The notes beneath the pieces were generated by a model. The model saw nothing but the letters and a program-made list of their open reading frames with translations, did no database searches and had not been told where the DNA came from. Below, piece by piece: positions 45,240 through 55,932 of a stretch of 64,000 nt of DNA. Where the stretch lies: positions 17,577,501-17,641,500 of the forward strand of contig CP136896.1 in assembly GCA_034359265.1 (NCBI GenBank). Direction: 5' to 3'. The number at the start of each line of letters is the position of its first letter. The first letter of the stretch is position 1. The position numbers and the translations under genes were made by a program. The stretch is from Canna indica. Lineage: Eukaryota > Streptophyta > Magnoliopsida > Zingiberales > Cannaceae.

Positions 45240-45595
45240 TAGGGTCAAAACAATTTTAATAACAAAGTGTTCAATAATACAATTTTATGTATATATTTAA
45301 AATGTACTCAGTAAAGAATAATTTTTTGAAAATTAATGAGACCACTGTCAGTTTTGGATCGGGTTACTCATTCCATCAATTGATTGAATCATAGATTTAA
45401 GATTTTTAATAATAAAGTGTTCAATGATACAATTTTATGTATATATTTAATATGTACTCAGTAAAGAATAATTTTTTTGGAAATTAACGAGAGTACTGTC
45501 AGTTTTGGATCGGGTTACTCATTCCATCAATTGATTGAATCATAGATTTAAGATTTATAATAACAAAGTGATCAATGATACAATTATATATATAT
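45240..45595 (+). repeat. Tandem repeat, about 150-bp unit, 2.2 copies
   Basis: Units share TTTTGGATCGGGTTACTCAT, CATCAATTGATTGAATCATA and AATAACAAAGTG. Parts of the same unit recur at 51103-51213 and 52487-52597, on either side of a LINE insertion. Confidence 0.8.
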
Positions 45596-45883
45596 ATATA
45601 ACAAAAAATAGGAATCCAAACTTGAAATCAAATCGGAATCAGAATTGGATAAAGAAGGCATAGGACCATTGGTCATGCACTTCTCGCCAATTATCTGAAT
45701 ACTATCCCTGAGCATTTATTCACTTGAAATCCAATCATTACATTATTTTCAACATGCATATCATCCTGCATACAACACATGCTACTATCTAAAATCAGTA
45801 TCTTAATGCTCTCATTTCCCTTCTTATTTACGTTAACAGGATTAAAATATATATCATTCACTACTAGAAACTTGGTCTTCAGC

Positions 45884-46161
45884 AACGGCTATCAGCAACG
45901 GCCGCTCAAGCCGTTGCTATTTGCAACGACATTCTTACGGCCGCCCGAGCCGTTGCAGATATTTGTATCTGCAACGGCGTTCTAACGGATACCCGAGCCG
46001 TTGCGGATTATTTTAATTATCAGCAACGACTTTCTGACGGAAAGGTGAGCCGTTGCTGATATTTTAATTATCAGCAACGGCTTTCTAACGGATAAGTGAG
46101 CCGTTGCTGATGATAACTTATCAGCAACGGCTTTCTAACGGGCGAGTGAGCCGTTGCTGAT
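45884..46161 (+). repeat. CACTA-2 5' subterminal palindromic array
   Basis: Almost the same sequence as 8755-9033 in CACTA-1, with GCAACGGC...GCCGTTGC inverted units. A TATA box follows at 46165-46173. Confidence 0.85.
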
Positions 46162-46164
46162 AAG

Positions 46165-46173
46165 TTTATATAG
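46165..46173 (+). promoter_or_regulatory. CACTA-2 TATA box
   Basis: TTTATATAG in the same position and context as in CACTA-1 (9036-9044). Confidence 0.7.
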
Positions 46174-46616
46174 GGCACTAGTCGCGCCCGACCCTTCTTC
46201 TTCCCGCTGCTGCCGCCGCCGCTCCTACCGACGCCTCTCGCCGCCGCTGCCGCTGCTGCCAACGCCGACGACGCCTCTTCCTCCTCCCGCTACTGCCGAC
46301 TTGTTCAGGTATGTTGATCGGCCGGCCGTCTCTTCCCTGCGGCCGGCGGGAATCAATCCGATCGAAACCCTATTTCTAGGGTTTTGGCCGGCGGCGGGCG
46401 GCCGATGGCCGCCGCCGGACCTTCTACAGTGGCCGGACAGTGTGTCCGGCCACTGTACGCCGGCGCCGGAGGGTGGACTCCGGCTCCGAAATTTATAATT
46501 ATATATATATATTTTATTTTGTTTGATAATTGTTAATTAATTGTTTTATAATTGTTAATTAATTGTTTAGATTAATTATTTAATTTGTTAGATTAATTAT
46601 TAGGGTTTAGATTAAT

Positions 46617-46876
46617 TTCGGACGCACGCCGAAATCGTCCACTTCGGACGCGCGCCGGAATCGTCCAATTCGGACTCGTGCCGGAATCGTCCACTTCGGA
46701 CGCGCGCCGGAATCGTCCAATTCGGACTCGCGCCGGAATCGTCCACTTCGGACGCGCGCCGGAATCGTCCAATTCGGACTCGTGCCGGAATCGTCCACTT
46801 CGGACGCGCGCCGGAATCGTCCACTTCGGACTCGCACCGGAATCGTCCACTTCGGACGCGCGCCGAAATCGTCCAA
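46617..46876 (+). repeat. 26-bp minisatellite, exactly 10 units (CACTA-2)
   Basis: Ten consecutive 26-bp units beginning TTCGGAC and ending GTCCAC or GTCCAA, with alternating GCGCGCC and TCG(C/T)GCC variants. The alternation suggests growth by duplication of two-unit blocks. Because 26 is not a multiple of 3 and stops are lacking, all frames look open here; these frames are not genes. Confidence 0.95.
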
Positions 46877-47108
46877 TATGGACTCGAACTGTCTCGACAC
46901 ATTTAGAAAATAATCATCCATCCGACGAGTTGATATGTTTCACGTACGCATCGACGAATCGGATATGATTTAGCAAAACCTTAGATCCGTTCGGGAATTG
47001 TATGTTTGTGTAAAAGAAGTATATGATCTTTTATACGACGTACAATTCTTGAATTGTCCCTGATTGGACAATTTGGGAATATAGTTATTATATGTCTGTT
47101 CGACAGAT

Positions 47109-48643
47109 ATGTCTGGTCGTGGTTAACGACGCAGGAGAGCTTCGGAGTCTCCGATCGGTGAGACTCCAGCACTTACTCATGCTGCTGATCCTCCTGTTGC
47201 TGATCCTCATGAGGACGATACTGCCGAGGCTAGTACATCCAGACGCAGGCGGCCACGCGGGCCGAACAGGTGGCAGCCTCCACCAGCCACAGAGTCACGT
47301 AGATTGATTAGCGTGATTGGGGAGCGGTAATATATCATGAATTATGAATCATTACAAATTTATTATATCATAATATAATATTAAAATTTATTTTTGTTGT
47401 GCAGGTTCGAGCAAGAAGAAGTGCCGAGGAGCATTTCTTCTACTATTCGACGATACATGCACGGGCATGGCCTACGTGGTCTCACGTGCCTAGCGAGCAC
47501 GTCGACATGTTATGGCGCGAGTTTGAGGCACGTATTATTATTATTTTTTACATGCATGATGATATATTAATATTGGTACTGATATTATTATTTTACACGC
47601 TCGCTATACATGGGCTGAGGACCAGAGGCCCTTCATTTACGCTGCTTGGGAGGCTATTTCCCGGGCAAGGTACAACGGGCAGTTGGGGCAGGCTCGGTCC
47701 CAAGCGATGGCCCGAGCTGGGACCACTAACATCGCAGAGACTCGGGGATACAGCCCCGGTTGGATTACTCCGGATATATCGGACCAGCTCGTGGAGATAT
47801 GGTCGACGGATCGATGGCAGGAGGTTTCTCGGAATGCGACTAGAAATCGCATGTCGGGGGGAGCAGCGCGTCACACCGGCGGCTCTGTTGCATTTGCAGT
47901 GCACGCAAACCGTATGGTAAGTATATCTTTTAATTATATATTTTATTTGTTACTATGTGTACTAATTAATGTATTTGTTTTGTAAATGTAGACGACGGTG
48001 TCGGATGACGGGACTGTCCAGCGACCCTCCCCGATGGCGGTGTTTGAGCGGACTCACCGTCGAGCACATGGGACGGGGGAGTACATCGACAACTGCGCTG
48101 CATACATTATGGTAATTATATATTTATTTAAATTATTCATTATATATTTATAATTTAAGTTTTATGATAAATATTAAACAAAAAATCAAACTCGAGTAGG
48201 AGACCTACAGCCAGACGGTGGTGCAGCGCGGGGGTACCCCCGAGAACTTTGACGCAGCATCGTGGGTCGAGGCCGCAGGTGGCTGGGACCATGGCCGCGT
48301 ATATGGCTTCGCAGATAGTGGTCATGCGCGAGCCGTGCTAGGGCCACTTGGGGCACCGACCCCTCCGGTCGCTGGTGAGCGGCCGTCCACCTCTAGATCC
48401 AGTTATGATCATAGTAGCAGAATAAGGACTCTAGAGGACACGGTCGCGCGTCAGACTGAGATAATGGAGCTCCAGAGTCAGATGATGGCGGATATACAAG
48501 CTATGCTACGCAACATGTCAGGTCATCCTGAAGCAGGCATCTCTTCGGCATCATCTAATCCATCGTCCTCGAGTCAGTCCACGCCGGTGTACACTCAAGC
48601 ACTCCAGACCCCGCCATATGATCCAGACCATCCTCCATCGTGA
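47109..48643 (+). pseudogene. CACTA-2 TnpA-like gene, five exons, damaged
   Basis: Exons by comparison: 47109-47326, 47405-47527, 47599-47916, 47992-48111 and 48200-48643. Exon 4 is complete here (TTVSDDGTVQRPSPMAVFER, HGTGEYIDNCAAYIM) and exon 5 keeps ETYSQTVVQRGGTPENFDAA and a coiled coil RTLEDTVARQTEIMELQSQM. Damage: TAA at codon 6 (GGTTAACGA instead of GGTTATCGA), a 1-nt deletion in exon 2 (CACGGGCATGG instead of CACGGGGCATGG), and loss of the exon 3 acceptor (TTACAC|GCTCGC instead of TTGCAG|GCTCGC). Function as in the CACTA-1 copy; not functional as it stands. Confidence 0.75.
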
Positions 48644-48931
48644 TCGTGAGATTTTTTGTTTGGATATTGAACTTGTTACTGAGATATTGAACTTGTTTAA
48701 CTTATTTTGTTTGGATATTGATACTTCAATTTTGCATTTGAATTGTTTTTATACTATCGTGGATAATTATCAATATAAATATAATTGTTTTGATGTATAT
48801 CTTGGTGTGTTTGTGATGTGTGAATGAATGTGTGTACGAGGGTATGAGTGTGTGAGTTATGTATCAGATAATGTATCAATGTATCAATGGAAATTTAAAA
48901 TTTTTAATTTTTCTGTTCCCAGATATGCGTC

Positions 48932-49313
48932 ATCAGCAACGGCTTTCTCACGGCCGTCCGTGGGAAAGCCGTTGCTAAAAGTGTATCGAAAGCCGTTGCT
49001 GATGACCTACAGCAACGGCTTAGCGACGGGGTTTTACTAACGGCGTTGCTACGGACTCAGCGGCCGTTGCTATTAATGTTATCAGCAACGGCTCCGGGTC
49101 TGTGGCAAAACCGTTGCTGATAATGTTTTTAGCGACGACCCGAGCGGCCGTTGCTGATAATGTTTTGAGCGACGGCCCGAGCGGCCGTTGCTCATCCGTT
49201 GCTAAGTCATCAACAACGCGACTTTCTGTCACGGCTCTATTGCAACGGCGCGGCCGTTGCTGATTCTCTTCAGCAACGGCTCAGCAACGGCATTAGTCGT
49301 TGCTGATGACCAT
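48932..49313 (+). repeat. CACTA-2 3' subterminal array
   Basis: GCAACGGC/GCCGTTGC motifs in both orientations, nearly identical in order to 12386-12780. Confidence 0.85.
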
Positions 49314-49857
49314 TTTTCTAGTAGTGATTCTCAGCCTCCTTCTCTAGTTCTTGATACTCATCAGTAGCATCAGCATATCTACTGCTCTTCATCAATTCAT
49401 GATTCTCGCTTTCCTCTGCACCATTTCTTCCCTCAGTTTCATCTTTTTGATTCCCTACAATCATAAACTTCTTTCTGCTCCACATTGACCCAATGAAAGC
49501 TGCTTCATAGTTGTTTTCATCAGCATCATTTACCACTACAAATGTATCCATTGTTTTACCCAATCTGTCTCTGGCCAACACATAAGCTTCAACATTAAAA
49601 TTTCTACTGATATGTTGCCAGTTGCATTCTGAAAAACCAGTTGCAAGTTTCTTGATTTTTCCTACTAACCACTTACTCTCCCAGTCTTCATCAAACTCAC
49701 CCGTCATCATCTTCACAGCCATTAGACAATCAGACAAGATTTTCACCTTCCATAATCCTTTTTTCCTCGCATTATTTAGACCGTGCCAAATTGCTTTAAA
49801 TTTTGCATGAAGGGGATTAGCTGCAACATCAAAACAGTTTCCAAGAAAGTACTTCAA

Positions 49858-50996
49858 CCTAAGGATTTTGATTTTTTATATATTTTTATTGAATCCAAAT
49901 AGGGGATAATCTTTATATAACATTTATGTTTTAAAGTTATTAACTTAAAGTTAATAAATGTTATATAAGTAGACTTAGCGAAGATGAAATCAGTAAACGA
50001 ACATACCAACCAAAGAAGAAGGCATCTCGGTCGACCGAACTATGCCAGAATTTGGTAGTAGCCAATTCGGTCGACTGGTCGATCGACCAAACTACGCCCA
50101 GAAGTAGTAGAATGCTGCGATTGCTTAGGCGGTCGATCCGTCGTTCGACCGACGATCGATCAGCCTGCGATCGAACGACGAAAACGACTAGTTTTCGGTC
50201 CGTTATCGAGCCGTTTCTTGTGGAGGGTTATAAATACCCATCTCAATCTTATTTCTAGCCTACTATTGATGCTTCCAAGCCTCAAAGTGTGATCCTAAGC
50301 ATCTCCACAAGCTTTCATTGAGCCATCCTTGCAAGAACCCTAGTTTTGATCTCCACACATTGATTTAGCCTTCAAGCTTCACCAATTCATCATCTCAAGG
50401 CATCAAGAGGACTAGGGAGTTTCTTTTGGAGCTAAGTACTTATTGTTTGATTTATTGCTCCAATTGTTATTATTTTTTATTGTTTATTTCATTGTAATTG
50501 AACTTGTGTAAACCTAGAGTGCTAGGTTGATTGAGTTGGTGGTTGTCTTGGTGTTGAGGCTTAAATCCACCATTGTAAACTTATTTTGCTAGGATTAGTT
50601 CTTGTTTTCCTTAGGATTGAGGTGAGAGAGTGCTCTCGGTAGGAAGGCGGAGACTTTCGGATGTGGAAGTACCTTCGGTGTGAGAGCGGAGACTCTTCGG
50701 TGAAAACGTCCTCGTTGTAAAGGAAATAAGATAATCTAGTAAATCTAGTTTGAAAATTCTAAATAGGGTGCTTAGGTAGTGGAGTAGGCATTGGGACCGA
50801 ATCACTATAAATAATTATGTTTGCATTGATTCTACTACTGTGTTTATTTCATTATCGTATTTACTTTGCTTCCGCTTGCTACTCAACTTGAAATTTGCCT
50901 AAGTAACCAAAGAAACGATTAAAACTAAATTTAGGCAAAAAAAATTAGTAAACACACTATTCACCCTCCCTCTATTTGTGGCCATTTCACCCAACA
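49858..50996 (+). mobile_element. LTR-A4: 5'-truncated solo-LTR-like element
   Basis: Lacks roughly the first 500 bp of the family and begins with AAGGATTTTGATTTTTTATA. It keeps the hairpin (TTATATAACATTTATG and complement), a CGGTCGACCG-rich block (50020-50200), a TATAAATA box near 50230 and the full 3' end CCATTTCACCCAACA. It abuts the LINE RNase H fragment without an intervening spacer. Confidence 0.75.
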
Positions 50997-51213
50997 ATGT
51001 CATTTGCAAAACAAGCATGACTGAAACTGTACTCCTTCAATTCAAAAGGTTTAATCTTGCCTTTGCTCACGTACCAATTTATAATTTCATATAACAATTT
51101 GCTTACATACTTATCACATCCTAATAGGGGTCAAAACCCCATTAATATGCTCGGGTTACTCATTCCATCAATTGATTGAATCATAGATTTAAGATTTTTA
51201 ATAACAAAGTGTT

Positions 51214-52486
51214 TCTTTTTAAAAAAAAAAAATCAATGGAGGTCACTCTCTACTCAATAGCTGGGTAAAGGAGCATTGGGTCATGGCCATGCATCCCTCG
51301 ACAACATCTCGAGCAGAGATATCTTCCTCATTAGTATCAATATTATTGAAATTGGGAACCATATAAGTCATTACAGCTGGTGGAGAACAATAACAATTAG
51401 AAGCTAAGTTGGTAGAAAAGAGAGAATGATCACATAAACTGGAGTGTGGTTGATCCGGTGGCATAGCTTCATGAAAGACCTCCGAATTGTAATGGAAAAT
51501 TCTAGCAAACGGGTTATGGTCCAGTAGAGGAGAAGCTTGAGAATTTTCAGCCAACATATGAGAAGTGTGATCTTGGTTCATACCGTGCAAAATACGTGGT
51601 AATGGTAGTGATGGCAACTGCAGATTCTCATTGCAAGCACGGTTAGCATATCCTCTTTTTGCAAGATTGTGAGCTTTTACATTGCATGACCTAGGAATAT
51701 GTAACCAGTTAATAGAACCAAGAGTACTAGCAGTGTGTAAGTTATTTGAAACCATGTCTTTGAGATCCCAGGGTGCTTTACGAGACCTGTTCAGGAATTT
51801 TATAGCAGTACTACAATAAAAAAATAGAGAGAAACATCTCAGACTCAAACTACTTGCTTTATCAATAGCTAATTTGATGGCCCACAATTCTGCATGAAGT
51901 GGTGAAAAAGCAATTAATGAGCAGACTTCTTCAAAAATGAGACAACCATCTAGTTGCAATGCTAAGAAGCCCAAGCCAGCACACTTGCTTTCTTGCTTCG
52001 AGTTAAAGTCCTCTTTGTAAGGGTAACGATTTAATCTAGTAAACTTAGTTTGGAAATCCTAAGCGGGGGTGCTTAGGTAGTGGAGTAGACATTGGGGCCG
52101 AACCACTATAAATTCTTGTGTTAGCATTGTGTTCCTTACATTTCTTATTGCTTATTATTTATATATTTTGCTTTCGCTTACTTCTCGATTCGTGAATTAC
52201 CTAAGTAATCTAAGAAACGATTAAAATCAAATTTAGACTAATTATTTAGATAATACACTATTCATCCTCCTCTAGTGTGCCATTTCACCCAACAACACCA
52301 TGTGAACCTAGGACCCTTATAGTTTAAGTGCATAAAACCAACCGCAAGACATAAATATTTAAAAGCATTCAAAGAATTACTCACTTGCATAGGTTTACCT
52401 CCTTGTTTATCTTCGGGATTGTCAATAAAATTGAAATCTCCAACCATCAATCATGGAACATCTAGTGTTTCAATATTCTTCAGCAA
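51214..52486 (-). mobile_element. LINE remnant with RNase H and endonuclease parts, 16-bp TSD
   Basis: Flanked by TTAATAACAAAGTGTT (51198-51213) and TTAATAACAAAGTATT (52487-52502), 15 of 16 identical. The left end has TTTCTTTTT then an A run, fitting a minus-strand LINE 3' tail. The minus-strand RNase H-like part (51990-51243) reads FLALQLDGCLIFEEVCSLIA, FSPLHAELWAIKLAIDKASS and INWLHIPRSCNVKAHNLAKR. The endonuclease part (52486-52295) reads VGDFNFIDNPEDKQGGKP and KGPRFTW. The RT between them is missing and LTR-A5 occupies that place. Confidence 0.75.
51995..52294 (+). mobile_element. LTR-A5: fragment of the LTR-A 3' end
   Basis: Only the last 300 bp of the family, ending CATTTCACCCAACA. It lies in plus orientation between the RNase H and endonuclease parts of the LINE. 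No 5' half or target duplication was recognised. Confidence 0.75.
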
Positions 52487-52502
52487 TTAATAACAAAGTA
52501 TT

Positions 52503-53566
52503 CAATGATACAATTTTATGTATATATTTAAAATGTACTTAGTAAAGAATAATTGTTCGAAAATTAATGAGAGCACTGTCAGTTGTGGATCGGGTATTTG
52601 AAGTCAACTCAAAAGAAAAGTGAGTTGATGGTTTTGATAGATATTAGTTGATTATTTTTTCATGATTGAATCATTGATTAAATTGATAGGTTATTTCCAT
52701 CAAATCATATATTTAAATATTTAATAAGAAATATTTGCCACACCCCTCATGTCATCATTTTCATCAAGACGAATATCATTAGGAGAGCGTGTGAGAACAC
52801 TAAATATCATAATACAGTAGAATCTTAAGATGAAAAAAACACTAGCAACTTATGTAGGAATAATATTTTATACATTGAATAAAATAAGAATGAAAATAGA
52901 CACCACTAATAAAAGAAATCGACGCCGGAGTACGCATCATCTACTCTATCTAACTAAATGTCATCCGGTCTACCAACCCGCACCTACGAAACATAATCAA
53001 ACACGAATAAAACCAGCAAAAGATTGAGTAGAATAAATGTCAATATAACCAAATACTGAGATAATTAATAGCACAATATAAATGATGCACAATGGTATAT
53101 GCATATTAACTTGTCTACTATTATCTCATGTCAACAAGCGTACATAACTCTCATGATGCATCAAAGGGGACGCCGTAACATGCAAATCCAAGTATGAACA
53201 CCAACCTACTCTCACCAATAGCATTATACCTCCAACCATGAGTTATTATTTATTAACCAACCTCTACATAAATCCTTCAACACTTTTACCAATCGAGAGC
53301 AAAAAATGGACACGAGCTCCGTGGGTTTTCTCATGCATTCTCGCACCCCGAGAGTAGTCCTCCTTGCCTACTCGTATGGGAAGAAGAACTATATGAAGAT
53401 AGTCCATAGGCACTGTGCATGTGCCTCAATGGCGTAGCGCATCCTTAGATAGCTGGTATCCCAGCCCAAGAACTCCCTCGGGATTCAATGGGTCATAAAA
53501 TGTGTCCATGGTTAATAGCTCGATGGCTAAGGGCCATAAATAGATCGATAATCTATGTAATAGCAC
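52503..53566. other. Gene-free interval
   Basis: The beginning (to about 52597) is part of the 150-bp repeat. The rest is AT-rich without a recognisable gene. Confidence 0.45.
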
Positions 53567-54780
53567 GAGCGGCGGATCCGCAGTGGGGGTAGTGAGGGCC
53601 ACAACCCCCACTATTTTAAGAGATAATATATATAAGTTTCTTAAATATTAATGCAATGCAATTAATTGACCCTACAAATAATTTTATCATAGCACTTTAA
53701 TACAATTAATTGGCCCCATGAAATCTTTCTTCATGCGCAGCAAAGGCCTGCATTGAAGCAAAAGTCCCCATGAAATATTTTTAATTAATATATTGAATCA
53801 AATATTTTTAAAAGAAAAATTTAATTTTAGCATCCAAATAATTTTATGGGAATAATTTAATGCTTTCCCTATTATTCCTGATCTAATTTATGCATATCAA
53901 CTTTTTTTTGTTTAATAGAATCTATAATTATGTCATCTGATAAATACATGCAACATGAAATTAACATCATAGCTATGATATTCACAAGAGATCCAAAAGA
54001 TATACATTCTCTCAAAACTTCAAAAGTAAATGATGTGAATTTTCCACAATAATACTTTCAGTGTGATGCACTTTACATCAATCAACTCCATGTTTTTAGT
54101 TAAGAATACATAAAATATCTTCATGCATTCAATTTTTTTTAGGGGTGTGCATGGATATCGGATAGACCCAAAATCGGTTGGAACATACCCAATCGGGTAG
54201 GTTCCGGATAGATCCGAATTAAATTCAAGTAGGATCCGAGACAAAAATTAAGGAACCAAATAAAATCAGTTTAGATTTTGAGTCCAACACATCGGGTACC
54301 CAAAACTAAAATTAGAACCGATACTCGAAACCAGTATTACACCATAAATTTGGTGTAGGGTTTGATTCTATATCCCAATAGGATTGGGTCCGGATCCAAA
54401 ATGTTGGAACCTATAGGGTAAGGTTCATGGTATCATGAAATCCGCTCATCCCTGATTATTTTGGACATAAGAAATTGGAAAAAAGAAGTGGGAAAGAAAA
54501 GTTAAGTTGATCCAATAGATTATTCTAAATTTTTGATCAATTTACATTTAGTTTTACTTTATAATTGAATTTGATTAAAATTTGAAGTGTTTTTTTTATT
54601 ATTAAATTAATTATATTGTGGTTGTTAACTTCATTTTTTTTTTTTTAAAGATACATAGATGGCTTATTATTGCACAAATTTGCCAAGTGTATTTAGCAAG
54701 TAGCTAATGTGTGTAAAATTATTTAATTTTTTTATGTACTAGTTTGCCCCCACTAGTAAAATTTTTTGGATCCGCCACTG
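53567..54780 (+). mobile_element. hAT-like element with nested MITE
   Basis: A 1214-bp element with termini GAGCGGCGGATCCGCAGTGG and GGATCCGCCACTG. The flanking octamers AATAGCAC and CATAGCAT agree at six central positions, which fits an 8-bp hAT duplication. No transposase is present. A second repeat is nested at 54140-54455. Confidence 0.65.
54140..54455 (+). mobile_element. Nested hAT-type MITE
   Basis: Starts TAGGGGTGTGCATGG and ends CCGCTCATCCCTGA, an imperfect terminal inverted repeat. A related but 3'-incomplete copy begins at 55441. Confidence 0.55.
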
Positions 54781-54788
54781 CATAGCAT

Positions 54789-55440
54789 TATAGCACCGTA
54801 ATATTCCTTATATCTCAAACAACACTAATATTCATCCTAACACCAACAATAACTTTGTAACATTTTTTATTATAGCCACATATGCATAATAATCCTAGTT
54901 CATACATGTAATCCAAATTAACACCATATCATATAATCAATATAATCTTTTATGTAAGTTTTATTTTTCTAACTTTTTGAGATGAAAAATTACTAATTAA
55001 TATAAAGAGGCGAGACATAGGGAGTCTGGCTATTAGGAAAAACCAGAGAGGTAGAGAAACTTGGTGGCAGTGGCTGATTTGATGTTGCAACCTGGTAGCG
55101 ACGAGAGAGACGAGAGTTTAGACTACTTCGGAAAACCAAGGGGAGAGAGGTGGAGAGGGAGAAGATGAGTGTTTGAGGAGGCCGGTCATTGCTTTTATCT
55201 AAACTTGTGGGTGGTTAGTCGTTGGAGGCTTGGAGCCGGTAGAGATGGAGAAGATGAAGAGTTCAGAGATGGGGTAAACATTTCATTTAGGTAATATGCA
55301 ATTACTTCAAATCTGATACATCTAATGACCTCGTTCGTGGCCCCATTGATTGAGTATAATTACTTAAGCTACCAACATTTGATTTAAACCATTGTTGGAT
55401 CCTGAACCTAGCACCTTAAGACATTCCTCAATCTGTTAAC
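54789..55440. other. Gene-free interval
   Basis: No gene recognised; purine-rich GAGAGA stretches around 55090-55270. Confidence 0.4.
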
Positions 55441-55860
55441 TAGGGGTGTGCATGGGTAGCGTGTCCACTCAGAATCGGTTGGAACCTACCTGATCAGGTA
55501 GGTTTTGGGTAGACCTGAATTAAATTCAAGTATGGATCGGGATAAAATTTAAGCAATCGGTTAAAATTAGCTCTAGTTCTGGGTCCAACACATGAGGTAC
55601 CCAGAATCAAAACCTAAATTGGTATCCGAAACTTGTACCCTAGAACTTATTAATTTACAAGTTCCAAGGTACATGTTCCAACAGGATACCTTAAACTTGT
55701 ACCATGGAACCTATAAATGAGCAAGTTCCAACATGGTACCCGGAACCTGTACCCTAGAACCTGTCATTTACATGTTCCAATAGGGTTTCCAGAACTTGTA
55801 CTACACCATAGGTTCTGGGTAGAGTCTGGTTCCAAGTCCCAACAGGATATGATCAGGGAT
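55441..55860 (+). repeat. Fragment of the TAGGGGTGTGCATGG MITE with internal repeats
   Basis: Starts like 54140 (TAGGGGTGTGCATGGG) and shares TCGGTTGGAACCTACC. It contains several loose repeats of GTTCCAA...GGTACC...GAACCTGTACCCTAGAAC. The 3' terminus is not found. Confidence 0.5.
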
Positions 55861-55932
55861 TGTGCTAACTCTTCCAAGTCCACCAACTTGGTTGTCATCA
55901 TTTCAGGAATCTTAGTTAGTTTTGGAATTCTT

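Larger units (their letters stand above)
45859..49326 (+). mobile_element. CACTA-2 transposon, TSD ATT
   Basis: A 3468-bp element with termini CACTACTAGAAAC and TTTCTAGTAGTG, flanked by ATT at 45856-45858 and 49327-49329. Layout: 5' array, TATA box, leader, ten 26-bp repeats, then a deletion of the long hairpin and the entire transposase gene, the TnpA-like gene, 3' array. It has the cleanest termini of the family here and is non-autonomous. Confidence 0.93.
45691..49857 (-). pseudogene. LINE ORF2 C-terminus with RNase H-like domain, split by CACTA-2
   Basis: The two parts are 49857-49327 and 45858-45691 on the minus strand. The first reads FDVAANPLHAKFKAIWHGLN, then VKILSDCLMAVKMMTGEFDE and the WQHISRNFNVEAYVLARDRL block, the layout of the RVT_3 RNase H-like domain at the end of plant LINEs. 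It ends at CACTA-2 with codons for GAG AAT. Read across the insertion with a single AAT, the frame continues in phase (NDIYFNPVNVNKKGNESIKI) to a TAA at 45691. Upstream it is cut by the truncated LTR-A4 at 49858, so the RT domain is gone. Confidence 0.65.

Noticed and set aside
46593..46968. Open frames of about 85-104 codons in three frames on the minus strand and one on the plus strand
   Set aside because: They are produced by the 26-bp minisatellite, which has no stops and cycles through all frames.
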